Positions 9,412 through 19,269 of a stretch of 27,500 bases of DNA are shown here, piece after piece. Origin of the DNA: Tubiluchus corallicola (Eukaryota > Priapulida > Priapulimorpha > Priapulimorphida > Tubiluchidae). The DNA is taken from assembly GCA_030141605.1 (NCBI GenBank), contig JAQGDQ010000948.1, positions 1 to 27,500 of the forward strand, in the 5' to 3' direction. The notes beneath the pieces were generated by a model, which did no database searches, was not told the DNA's origin, and saw nothing but the letters and a program-made list of their open reading frames with translations. Both the position numbers and the translations under genes were made by a program. How positions within the stretch are numbered: position 1 is the stretch's first letter; each line of letters begins with the position of its first letter.

Positions 9412-10840
9412 TTTACCTTTATGAATGTTTACAGAGAACGTTTATGAATGTTTACCGTTCTTACAGAGAACGTTTATGAACGTTTACCGTTCCTACAGAG
9501 AATGTTTATGAACGTTTACCGTTCCCACAGAGAACGTTTATGAATGTTTACCGTTCGTACAGAGAACGTTTATGAACGTTTACCGTTCCTACAGAGAATG
9601 TTTATGAACGTTTACCGTTCCCACAGAGAACGTTTATGAATGTTTACCGTTCCTACAGAGAATGTTTATGAACGTTTACCGTTCCCACAGAGAACCTCTA
9701 TGAATGTTTACCGTTCCCACAGAGAACCTTTGTGAACGTTTATCGGTCCTACAGAGAACGTTTATGAATGTTTACCGGTCATACAGAGAACGTTTATGAA
9801 TGTTTACCGTTCCTACAGAGAACGTTTATGAATGTTTACCGTTCCTACAGAGAATGTTTATGAAGGTTTACCGTTCATACAGAGAACGTTTATGAACGTT
9901 TACTGGTCCTACAGAGAACGTTTATGAATGTTTACTGTTCCTACAGAGAACGTTTATGAATGTTTACCGTTCCTACAGAGAACGTTTATGAATGTTTACC
10001 GTTCTTACAGAGAACGTTTATGAATGTTTACCGTTCCTACAGAGAACGTTTATGAATGTTTACCGGTCCTACAGAGAACGTTTATGAATGTTTACCGTTC
10101 CTACAGAGAACGTTTATGAATGTTTACCGTTCCTAGAGAGAACGTTTATAAACGTTTACCGTTCCTACAGAGAACGTTTATGAACGTTTACCGTTCCTAC
10201 AGAGAACGTTTATGAACGTTTACCATTCCCACAGAGAACGTTTATGAATGTTTACCGTTCCCACAGGGAACCTTTATGAATGTTTACAATTCCCACAGAG
10301 AACGTTTATGAAAGGTTACCTTTCCCACACAGAATGCTTTTGAACAGTTACCGTTCCCACTGACAACATTTGAGAACATTTGCCGTTCACTGCAAAGACA
10401 CTTAGTGAACGTTTACTCTTCCCATAAAGGTAACTTTTGTGAACGCTTGCCATTCCTACAAAAAACGTTAGTGAACGTTTACCCATCACACGGAGAACAT
10501 TAGCGAAGATTCGCTGTTCCTACATAGAACGTTTGTGAGCATTTACCATTTCCACAAAGAACGTTCGTGAACGTTTACCATTTCCACAAAGAACGTTTGT
10601 GAACGTTTACCGTTCCTACAAAGAACGTTTGTGAACGTTTACCATTTCCACAAAGAACGTTTGTGAACGTTTATCGTTCCTACAAAGAACGTTTGTGAAC
10701 GTTTACCATTTCCACAAAGAACGTTTGTGAACGTTTAGCATTTCCACAAAGAACGTTTGTGAAGATTCGCCGTCTCCACATAGTACGTTTGTGGGCGTTT
10801 ATAATTTTCATAGAGAACGTTTGTGAGGTTATCAACGTCT
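9412..10840. repeat. 32-bp minisatellite, about 44 copies in two subtypes
   Basis: From 9412 to about 10340 the unit reads cctacagagaacgtttatga plus atgtttaccgtt, with a strict 32-base period (for example 9491 to 9523). After a degenerate zone (about 10320-10550) the subtype changes to one with cacaaagaacgtttgtgaac and tttaccattt, still 32 bases long. Each unit contains CGTTC-N7-GAACG, able to pair into a small stem, and two internal near-copies of aacgttta. No coding potential. It lies in intron 3. Confidence 0.95.
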
Positions 10841-10949
10841 AACCTTTGTTCTGAGTCGGTGAATATTACCATTGGGACAAAAAACGATTAAAAGGGCATC
10901 TATTGTTTTAGGAGAGAATGTTTATGCACCATAAAGTACAAAAACAAAC

Positions 10950-11153
10950 AAAAAATCATCATCAGCATCACGACAACAAGAACAATGACAACAGCAACAA
11001 CGACAAAGACAACAATAACATCAACAGCGACAAAGACTAAGACAAAGACAAAGACAATGAAAAAGACAACGACAGCACCAACAGCGACAGTGACAGCGAC
11101 AGCGACAACAACAACAACAACAATAGCAATAAAGACAACAACAACAACAACAA

Positions 11154-11195
<42 letters not shown>

Positions 11196-11334
11196 CAGCA
11201 ACAACAGCAGCAGCAGCAGCAGTCATAACAATTGGTACAGTGAAGCAAGACCAGCAGCAACACAGTAACAGCATCAGTAACAACAATAAAAGCAAACATC
11301 ATATCATAGCAGTAGCAGCAACAGCGGCAACACA

Positions 11335-11408
<74 letters not shown>

Positions 11409-11510
11409 GTAATAGCAGCAGCAGTCATAACAATCGGTACAGGGAAGCAAGACCAGCAGCAGTAACAACAACAAAAACAAACAGCATCGCAACAGCAACC
11501 AGGCTTACCT
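10950..11510. repeat. CAA/CAG/GACA trinucleotide array
   Basis: A low-complexity tract made of caa, cag, gac and aac words. It includes a pure CAG run of 10 (11157-11186) and a pure CAA run of 23 (11338-11406). A segment of about 25 bp starting agcagcagtcataacaat occurs twice, near 11211 and 11417, flanking the longest runs. All long frames here encode only poly-T/A/N or poly-V/C and are artefacts. Confidence 0.95.
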
Positions 11511-12152
11511 CAATTATTAGAACTATCAATTAGGTAATAGCTTTCCAGACCCAATCAGTTTCACGTTGTAGCTATTCTGGTCAGTTCTTCAGTCTAAAGG
11601 GAATCTATGATTGGATTATCTCAGTCCAGTAGAATCCGCGTGACGTCATACCTGGCTCTCTGGAGATGAACTGGCTCAATATAGTCTTGCTAGTTTATGT
11701 GTCAACGAGACAATATAATAGAACTATTTTAAGAAAGCCATAAGTTCATTGATGGAAGATTGATGAAGATAAAGTGAATTATTAACTCATAGCTACAAAG
11801 CACGTGGCTTCCCTGCCTTTCGGTTTGTGCGTTCGTTTGTTCGTTCGTCGGTCTCCCAATCATTTAGTTGATTTAACGTTCAGTCAATTTTTTCTAAGCT
11901 GTTCGCACTGTCTGTATCAATTGCATTATTTGGTCTTATTGCTGAAACTATAGCGCAGCAATGGGCACAAAAGAAAATCCCCCGTTAATGAGCGTTTACA
12001 ATGTGGCCTCGGTCAAATGTATTTTTAAGTGGTGAATTTGGTTGGAGAATTCCATTCCTATCCAAGGTTCGATTGGTTGTTAAAATTAGAATTGAGAAGA
12101 TCTTTCCATTAATTTGTTGGTATATCAAAAACATTACCATGTAAACTTACAC
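11511..12152. other. Intron 3 sequence, nothing recognised except one TGACGTCA
   Basis: Unique-looking sequence. TGACGTCA occurs at 11641-11648 but I can find no TTAA termini around it. No exon or RNA gene is supported. Confidence 0.4.
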
Positions 12153-12348
12153 AAAACGAACGAAAATGAATGAGTGAATGAAAGAATGAACGAAAGAATG
12201 AACGAACGAACGAACAAACGAATGAATGAATGAATGAATGAATGAACGAATGAATGAATGAATGAACGAATGAATGAATGAATGAATGAATGAATGAATG
12301 AATGAATGAATGAATGAATGAATGAATGAATGAATGAATGAATGAATG
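12153..12348. repeat. GAAT tetranucleotide microsatellite
   Basis: It begins as mixed gaac/gaat/gaag words and becomes a pure GAAT run of about 20 copies from 12268 to 12348. The gradient from impure to pure suggests expansion at its right-hand end. The His/Ser/Phe/Ile-repeat minus-strand frames are artefacts. Confidence 0.95.
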
Positions 12349-12804
12349 GTAGAGATAGAAAAAGAAGGGGTGGGGGCACTATACCATGAAAGAGAGCAAA
12401 GCAACTCTGAGAAAGCAGGAGGATGGAAGGGAAGATGTAATTTAGGTTATCGCATTACTGAAGCCAAATCGTGACAACAGCATTACATTATCAATTTGAG
12501 TAAACTGGCTCTGTACAATACGAAGCCCTCAGGTCGTGCGAAGCCACGCTGGTCGTTCGTCATGGCTTAATAGCCTAGTTGCGCATGACTGGTCCAAGCA
12601 ATTACACAGATTGCCTTCCTCAATGACCAATTATTTTTGCAGTAAAGAGCCGCCGTAGCCTCCATCTTGCTAATGCTGGGGTAATTAAATTCGTTTCCCC
12701 ATTTTTATCGGTTGCTGTAAAAATGACGAGCCACCCAGGCCAATGTTGTCGATAAAGTGATTATTTTGGGACTAACCAGCTCAATGGTTATCGTGCTAGC
12801 TTGC
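12349..12804. other. Intron 3 sequence, nothing recognised
   Basis: Moderately GC-richer sequence (for example gagccgccgtagcctccatc near 12647-12666) with no exon-like frame, no RNA gene and no tandem repeat. Confidence 0.4.
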
Positions 12805-13112
12805 TTAAAGGACAAGAAAAGGGGTACCTGAAGTAGGTTCCAGAAAATTCGCCTTAAAAATTGTATTACTTTACAGCAATTTTATGCGTATATCGTACTC
12901 CCATTGAATTTTTGTTTATTTTCATTTTAAATCTCCCGCGCCATTACATGACGTCACTACGCCAGGTAAATCAGGGATTGAAAAGGCAATGTTAATTATC
13001 TCCCAAAAAACTTTCCATGTAAATCTGTATTACTTAGTTTTTCGCTTACCTGCTGGAAAGGCTTATGTAATTAGAAATAATAATTTAAAATGTTTGCGCC
13101 AATTGGTAAAAT
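12805..13112 (-). mobile_element. TTAA-element family B, copy B1 (one end only)
   Basis: It begins TTAAAGGACAAGAAAAGGGG at 12805 and matches, in reverse orientation, the right half of the complete copies B2 and B6 (shared blocks: ttcattttaaatctcc, gcgccattacatgacgtca, ccaattggtaaaa). It stops near 13112, about halfway. TGACGTCA is at 12949-12956. Confidence 0.8.
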
Positions 13113-13906
13113 AAGTCTTTTTTCTTTAGTTCTTTCTTTATACTTGTACGGAACCGGAGCACCTGAGGATAGTACTGTTTGCTTCACAGCCCAGTACATT
13201 GCGTTCATTGCTCCAGCAACGTGGGGTTTGGCTGTTGTGCGCATGCGGTCATGCGCACATGACTGAGTTAAGATGCTGTACGTTCGGTAGAAAGAGTACT
13301 TTCGCTCACTGCAGTACGTGTTGTCAGTTGTCACGTGCTTAAAAGCCGCCTACCGGCAGATTCTTAAACTGCGACAATTTAGGCTATTCATACAAAAATA
13401 ACATTTTTTGTTTAGAAGTTTATCAAGTTTACGTATAAATTTGTTTGTTTGTTTACAATTACAAATTACAACATTAAAGTTACACATGTTTGTTTCGTTT
13501 TACACAGTATTAAAGCAATGGCTAAAATGTTTCATTTTGCAGCACCCCCCCCCCCTAATCTTAGCAACGAGCCGCTGGTGCACAGTCAGACGATTTTATT
13601 TCAAAATTTGATAGTGATTTCATGATTTTCTTTCTTTGCTCACAAAGCCAAGCTCATTAACGATGGAGGCATTAACAGAATTCTAATGCAAAATTAAAAT
13701 ATGCTTGATCGATTACCAACTACTTACTGTGGAATTTTTCATTAAAACGGTAATTTCCAGTTGCCTAATGAGCAGAACAGAGCTAAATGATCCAATCAGC
13801 TACTTCATAATATCACAATGATTCAAAAATATTGTACTATAGTTTACATTATTAGTAGGTTGTCACGTGACTTTGTAACTCTTTCTAAATTAAGTATTTT
13901 CATTTC
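13113..13906. other. Intron 3 sequence with a perfect 10-bp inverted repeat and a poly-C run
   Basis: TGTGCGCATG and CATGCGCACA at 13236-13245 and 13250-13259 form a perfect 10-bp stem with a 4-base loop, overlapping an NRF-1-like GCGCATGCG core. A run of 13 C lies near 13543-13556. The minus-strand frame 13071-13334 and plus-strand frame 13408-13611 have no further support. Confidence 0.4.
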
Positions 13907-14013
13907 TATTTATTGTTTATTTATTTTATTTACTTAAATAAGCAGCTACAGTAAAAATGAATTAAAACAATCTATTCACCGAATTTATGAAAAAGATCGC
14001 AGCTTCAATTTTT
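13907..14013. repeat. Dispersed repeat E, copy 1
   Basis: The segment tttattttatttacttaaat plus aagcag, followed by gaattaaaacaa and a ccgaattta tail, reappears at 15121-15246 and in part at 15279-15335. Termini and class are unclear. Confidence 0.6.
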
Positions 14014-14035
14014 TCAGTTTCAAATTATGCAAACC

Positions 14036-14632
14036 CATGAATGAACGAATCAATGAACGAAAGAACCAATAAATGTATTAGAGAATAAATGAACGAATGA
14101 GTAAACGAACGAACGAATGTATGTATGAGTGAATGAATAAACGAACGAATGAATGTACGAGTGAATAAATGAACGAATGAATGAACGAACGAACGAACCA
14201 ATAAATGTATGAGTGAATAAATGAACGAATGTTTGAACGAACGAACGAGCGAGCGAACGGCCGAACGAACGAATGTATGTATGAGTGAATGAATAAACGA
14301 ACGAATGAATGTACGAACGAACGAATGTATGTATGAGTGAATTAACGAACGGACGAATGAGTGAATGAATAAACAAACGAATGAAAGAACGAACGAATGA
14401 ACGAATGAATGAGTGAATGAACGAACGAATGAACGAGCGAACGAATGAATGAATGTATGAGTGAATGAATAAACGAACGAATGAATGAATGAATAAACAA
14501 ACGAATGAATGAATGAATGAGTGAATGAACGAACGAACGAGCGAACGAATGAATGCATGAGTAAATGAATGAACGAATGATTGACCGAACGAACGAACGA
14601 GCGATCAAATGTATGTATGAATGAACGAATGC
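14036..14632. repeat. Degenerate GAAT/GAAC array with internal duplication
   Basis: About 600 bp of gaat, gaac, gagt and gtat words keep a 4-base register. A segment starting gaatgtatgtatgagtgaat at 14115 recurs at 14271 (156 bp, 39 units), and accaataaatg at 14065 recurs at 14197 (132 bp), so blocks of the diverged array were duplicated. The minus-strand His/Ser/Phe/Ile/Val-repeat frames (up to 177 codons) come from this period and are not genes. Confidence 0.95.
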
Positions 14633-15120
14633 CCCATTTTGCTGTATTTCAGGCTTTCGTGTTATAAAAAGAGATTTTATGGAGGGAACTAGTAGCATAA
14701 ACACGGTCAAGCTACATGCAAAGTTACGTGTTGCTTATTCTATTCATGTGTTTTACATGAAACCAGCATTAACTCTACGACCGTTTGAAGAAGCCAAGTT
14801 TTCACACTGCCTCCGCTCGCTTTCATACGTCGATACAAAACTCAATATTCCAAATCTGGCTTCCTAATGCCGGAACTAGTATCCAAAATCAATGCAAAAC
14901 GTTTGAAAACATCTTGTAGTCTTGCTTATTATTCATAAGATAAATTGAGGTAAGAAAAAAGTAGGTCACGTGATTGAAGATTGGAGATCGATTAGTCGAA
15001 AACTCAGCTACGTTTATTATGAGAAACCTACCCTCGAGACAGAGAGGCACGACATTTGCAGGGTTAAAATTCCGCCATGTTGTTGACCAAAAATACCACA
15101 CTCGTTTACCTCTTCTCCTA
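14633..15120. other. Intron 3 sequence, nothing recognised
   Basis: Unique-looking sequence. The short frames at 14679-14867 (+), 14889-15101 (-) and 14974-15168 (+) have no homology I recognise, no favourable start context and no splice signals. Confidence 0.4.
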
Positions 15121-15335
15121 ATTCCCGAATATTTATTTATTTATTATTTATTTTATTTACTTAAATAAGCAGAAACAATAAAAAAGAATTAAAACAAAGT
15201 GCCACGTTCTACTCGCCGAATTAAAAAAAAACAATGGCGGCTTGGCAAAAAATACTGACATCACACTTGTTTACCAACTTCCCGAATATTTGTTTATTAA
15301 TTATTTGTTTATTTTATTTACATAAATAATCACAT
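15121..15335. repeat. Dispersed repeat E, copies 2 and 3 in imperfect tandem
   Basis: Copy 2 (15121-15246) matches 13907-14013. Copy 3 (15279-15335) repeats cccgaatatttRtttatt and ttattttatttac. The 30-40 bases before each also correspond (acca/gcaaaaaatac, ttgtttacc), so a segment of about 160 bp has been duplicated in tandem. Confidence 0.6.
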
Positions 15336-15420
15336 TAGTTTACCTTTTTCTTCCTACTACCTGGTTCACATTTGAACAGAATTAGAGCATTAACTCGCTC
15401 GGTGTGTTTCGTGTGTAAAC

Positions 15421-16101
15421 TTAAAGCACAAGAAACCCTCCATAAACACAAAGTTTAAAAACTTTGTCTTGAAATTTCATACCACTTACGTACTACGTTT
15501 TTGCATACAGGGCTTGCGTCGGCAGTAATGCTGTATAAAACATGTAAATTTAAACTCCCGCAATGACCATTAAGCGCAGCCGTTTTTATGGTAGGTAGTT
15601 TGAAACAAGTTTAGATAATATTGTGTGAAGTTTGAAAAAATAATCGGACCATTCGCAGCGCACAAGTCACTAATTAATTACTGTATCTTGTCAATAAGAT
15701 TAAAAACACGTTTTTTGCTTAGTGAGTGGCGCACCCTGGAGGGTGAGTTAGCGACATTTTACCAATTGGTGAAAGCACTTTAAATTATTAAAAATTTTCT
15801 TTTCTAGTTACATAAGTGTTTTAAGCAGGTAAGCGAAATGCTAAGTAAGTAATATAGATTTGCATAGAAAGTTTTTGGGAACATAGTTTAACATTTCCTT
15901 TAACCTTCCCCTGATTTACGTGGCGTAGTGACGTCATGTAATGGCGCCGTACAGACAGTATTGAGGGAGATTTAAAATGAAAACAAACCAAAAATCCTTT
16001 CAACGCGAGTACGATACACGCTTAAAATTGCTGTAAAGTAATATAATTTTTAGGGCGATTTTTCTGAAGTCTACTTCCGGTACCCTTTTCTTATGCTTTA
16101 A
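15421..16101 (+). mobile_element. TTAA-element family B, copy B2 (complete, 681 bp)
   Basis: It starts TTAAAGCACAAGAAACCC at 15421 and ends ACCCTTTTCTTATGCTTTAA at 16101, so the ends are inverted repeats of TTAAAGcAcAAGAAA. TGACGTCA is at 15929-15936, beside a GGCGCC palindrome. It contains no transposase frame. The right-hand TTAA (16098-16101) is shared with copy B3. It lies about 0.5 kb before exon 4. Confidence 0.85.
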
Positions 16102-16545
16102 AGCACAAGAAGCACCTCTTCATAAATAAACCTTACAAATTCGTTTTGAAGTTTTATATCACTCTGCGTGCTGTCTTATTGAATGAAGAGATTGCATTAG
16201 CAGTAACGCTGTCTGAAACTTGTAAATTTAAACTCCCACGACAACCGTTACGCGCAGCCATTTAACGGTGAGTCTTTTGAAAATTAGATAAAATTGTGTT
16301 AAGTTTGAAAAAATTATCAGGGGATTCGTAGCACACACTTCACTAAGTGAGCAAAACTTCAAATGATCTTATACTGTTAATGAGATCAAAAATGTGTTTT
16401 TTGGTGAGTCAGTGGAGCACACTGGGATAGCGACGCAGTGCCGTTTTAGTATTTGGCGCGAATATTTTAAATTATTAACAAATTTTTTCACAATTACATA
16501 AGTCTTTTAAACATGCAAACGCAATATTATTAGATAATGCGTTAA
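16098..16545 (+). mobile_element. TTAA-element family B, copy B3 (right end lost)
   Basis: It starts TTAAAGCACAAGAAGC at 16098 in the TTAA that closes B2 and follows the left two thirds of B2: atcact-cgt-ctg, taaatttaaactccc, aagattaaaaa-like and ttacataagtctttt-aa blocks. Similarity fades by about 16545, just before the branch point and acceptor of exon 4. It is more diverged than B2 and so possibly older. Confidence 0.75.
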
Positions 16546-16615
16546 AATTCACTTCACTTTCCGTTTAACAAGTCATCTTCTAATTGTTACATGAAATGTG
16601 ATTGGTTTGTTGCAG

Positions 16616-16717
16616 GTGTCGCTTTACTAATGTGGAACGTGATTGGTTCAACAGATAAGCCACTCCTCCGCCTGTCAATCGTCATTTCCTGTGTTCATTA
16701 TGGCATCCAGATTATTG
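16616..16717 (+). CDS. Exon 4 (codons 151-184 plus one base)
   Basis: The acceptor is ttggtttgttgcag ending at 16615, with ctaat at 16580-16584 as a likely branch point, and the donor is ATTG|GTAAGT, strong. In phase 1 it reads VALLMWNVIGSTDKPLLRLS and then IVISCVHYGIQII. It finishes helix 1 (about 140-161), gives a short polar loop STDKP, and starts helix 2 (about 170-190). Phase 0 entry would meet TAA at the fifth codon. An upstream acceptor AAG ending at 16572 would enter in phase 0 with the 7521 donor but would insert a polar SSSNCYMKCD stretch into the helix, so I prefer 16616. Confidence 0.75.
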
Positions 16718-16884
16718 GTAAGTATTTAGATGAAATTACTGTAAATTAGATTAAATTAAATTGTGCCAGTGTTGCAGTTTAAGCTAAAGTAAGGACACAT
16801 AATTGTAGTTACTGCCCTGTAGAGGCTTTGACTACCATGACTTTGTTTCCTGTTTATATCCTGCAGGGGGAAGCATAACCTGTG

Positions 16885-17290
16885 TATTTTTTTAAAAAAA
16901 GAAGAAGTATTAAAGAGAGCTCTAGTTAATTTTTAAAGAAAGAAGAAGCATGAAATAAAGCACTGGTTAATTTTTAAAAAAGAAAAAGCATTAAATAAAG
17001 CTCCACTTTATTTTTAAAAAAGAATAAGCTTCAAATAAAGCTGTAGCTAATTTTTAAAAAAAAGAAGAAGCATTAAATAAAGCCCTGGTTAATTTTTAAA
17101 AAAAAGCATTAAATAAAGCTCTAGTTAATTTTTAAAGAAAGAAGAAGCATTAAATAGAGCTCTAGTTAATTTTTAAAAAAAGAAGCTTTAAATAAAGCTC
17201 TAGTTAATTTTTAAAAAAAGAAGCTTTAAATAAAGTTCTAGTTAATTTTTTAAAAAAAAAGCTTTAAATAAAGCTCTATTTAATTTTTAA
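16885..17290. repeat. A-rich repeat of about 40 bp with eight AATAAA hexamers
   Basis: About ten imperfect units of 36-46 bp, built on aaataaagctctagttaatt followed by tttaaaaaaagaag. Length varies through the A runs. AATAAA occurs on the gene's sense strand at 16954, 16994, 17034, 17076, 17112, 17191, 17229 and 17267. It starts about 170 bp after the exon 4 donor, inside intron 4. Confidence 0.9.
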
Positions 17291-17701
17291 CTAGTGCTGA
17301 GAACAAGCCTTAAAGTTCTTCGACTTTTGAACTTTTTAGTGCTGCCACCTATAGTGGATGTTGTCAAGTAATCGTCTATTACGACTGGCAATATTGTTGT
17401 AAACTAATAACGTTAGAATAAGTAAATTATGATCTTGCTTTCACGGTGCCATGTAACCTTTCAAGCGTCGTGAATTATTTATGTAGAACTTTGCGTTACG
17501 AGCTGCAGCAATACCGTTAACTGCTTTGTAGCCCGTAATGTAATAAGAAGTTTCACATTTTATGGGTAGCAAAATTATTTATCCGATCAAGTAAAGGGTT
17601 AGTTCTTTCAACAATTTCAATGACCTTTAAAAAGAAAACCGGAGGCAATTATCGAAAAAATTGAATGTGATGCCACATAGCTTTAGAGGGAGGGAGGGAT
17701 T
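17291..17701. other. Intron 4 sequence, nothing recognised
   Basis: Unique-looking sequence between the A-rich array and the GA tract. No exon, RNA gene or repeat is supported. Confidence 0.4.
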
Positions 17702-17824
<123 letters not shown>

Positions 17825-18193
17825 CTGTGAAAATAAGCCAGTCAAAAATAGTCATTAGAGAAATATAACGAATTGTATAAATTGTGGCCACACTAATAAT
17901 ACACTTTATTAACAAAATTCAAATTTAATTGTTACACTTTACATTTCAAATTAAGTTACAAATCATAACAAAAATAATCACATAATTCACAGCACTTTAA
18001 AAGAATAATCTCACATACAGGCCTATATAAAAAACAAGAAAAAAGGGATCGCCCTTATGTGGTACTTGCAGATAGGTGGTCTCTGATCAGCGGTGACACT
18101 TCCTTTTTATAGGCAAGGTTAACTAAACGCATACATGAACGAAGCATACGATCTAAATAATATTGTAAGGCCACCAAAGAAGCCAGGCTTGGT
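17825..18193. other. Intron 4 sequence, nothing recognised
   Basis: AT-rich, unique-looking sequence between the GA tract and element A3, with no exon or RNA gene seen. Confidence 0.4.
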
Positions 18194-19135
18194 TTAAAGC
18201 GGATTTTCCGACAACAATCTTAAACTATATCTCAAAACAATCTACCCTATAAAATACTGAAAAGGGAACGTATTGTTTTTTCAAGAATGGCTTACGCGAA
18301 AGAATTAGTATCACAGAAACGTAATTTTGAGTTCGTGCGCCTAACTTTTCGCTCTTACGTGTACTTGACCATTGGCTAGCTAGGTGGGGACTAGCGCCTG
18401 CATCTCAGAAACACGTTCCACAGAAAAAAACAGGTGCCATACTTCTCAGTTCAAACTTGTTCAGTTGTGACGCAATGCGCACTTTGGAGAGCTCATGCAT
18501 GGGTACAGCAGTAAACCTGAAATTTGAATTTTCAACTTAAATTTGCCGAGTTTTTGTATATCACACAGAAGGTTGAACAGTAGTACTGTACTTCAATTTT
18601 TACTTTTGCAAACACACGCAACACGTTCATGAAATGTCTGTGCTGTTGAAAATTATGTTCATTTGTGATGTCATTACTAGTTGGGCTCACCCATCATTAA
18701 TTATGCTTTTAACCTATTGTTTAATGATCAGAAACGTTTTGGCATTATTATAGGTATTAAAATGTACACTTTTTACCTTACTTTACAATGGGGTATTATT
18801 ATAGGTGTTAAAATGTACACTTTTTTACGTTACTTCAAAATGGGGTATTATTATAGGTGTTAAAATGTACACTTTTTTACGTTACTTCAAAATGGGGTAT
18901 TATTATAGGTGTTAAAATGTACACTTTTTTACGTTACTTCAAAATGGGGTATTATTATAGGTGTTAAAATGTACACTTTTTACCTTACTTCAAAATGGGG
19001 CATTCTTATAGGTGTTAAAATGTACACTTTTTTACCTTACTTCAAAATGGGGTATTATTATAGGTGTTAAAATGTACACTTTTTTACCTTACTTCAAAAT
19101 GGTGTATGATGTGAAAAATCACCGTTTTCTTTTAA
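18194..19135 (-). mobile_element. TTAA-element family A, copy A3, enlarged by an internal minisatellite
   Basis: It is bounded by TTAA at 18194-18197 and 19132-19135, in the opposite orientation to A2. The left end (ttaaagcggattttccgac, then aaacaatctacc) matches the right end of A2. The right end (gtgaaaaatcaccgttttct plus tttaa) matches the left end of A2. The body around 18520-18700 shares tactgtacttcaattttt, gcaacac and gatgtcat. At 942 bp it is about 300 bp longer than A2, because a 52-bp segment near one end is repeated seven times. A TGATGTCA variant is at about 18667. Confidence 0.8.
18741..19100. repeat. 52-bp minisatellite inside element A3, 7 copies
   Basis: Units start at 18741, 18790, 18842, 18894, 18946, 18997 and 19049. 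The first, short and most diverged unit matches the single-copy segment present in A1 and A2 (interleaved gtattaattgtgttaaaa and cttttatcgg parts). The later units read ggggtattattataggtgtt and then aaaatgtacactttttta. The expansion is therefore internal to the transposon copy. Confidence 0.9.
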
Positions 19136-19269
19136 GCACTGTGTTAGTACCAACTGTGCTACGAATTGTATCGTACAGCTCTGGGTTGATCTAAGATGCA
19201 AGATGGTTGTATCTTGCAGTCTGTTGCGTCATTTCAATGTCTAGCCGATTCTCTTAAAACCTGCCTCGA

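Noticed and set aside
10900-11533. Poly-Thr/Ala/Asn and poly-Val/Cys frames of 131-182 codons
   Set aside because: Pure by-products of the CAA/CAG array, with no unique protein sequence of useful length.
13071-13334. 87-codon minus-strand frame
   Set aside because: The product has mixed composition, but there is no recognisable motif or splice partner, and its C-terminal part lies in element B1.
14025-14710. His-Ser-Phe-Ile/Val repeat proteins on the minus strand (up to 177 codons), and similar ones at 12134-12404
   Set aside because: A 4-base repeat read in triplets gives a 12-base, 4-residue cycle. No start context, no non-repeat domain.
16573-16615. Upstream acceptor for exon 4 (AAG ending at 16572), which would keep phase with the strong exon 3 donor
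   Set aside because: It would insert SSSNCYMKCDWFVA into a hydrophobic helix and overlaps the likely branch point. The TTGCAG acceptor at 16615 is better. It remains a possible alternative.
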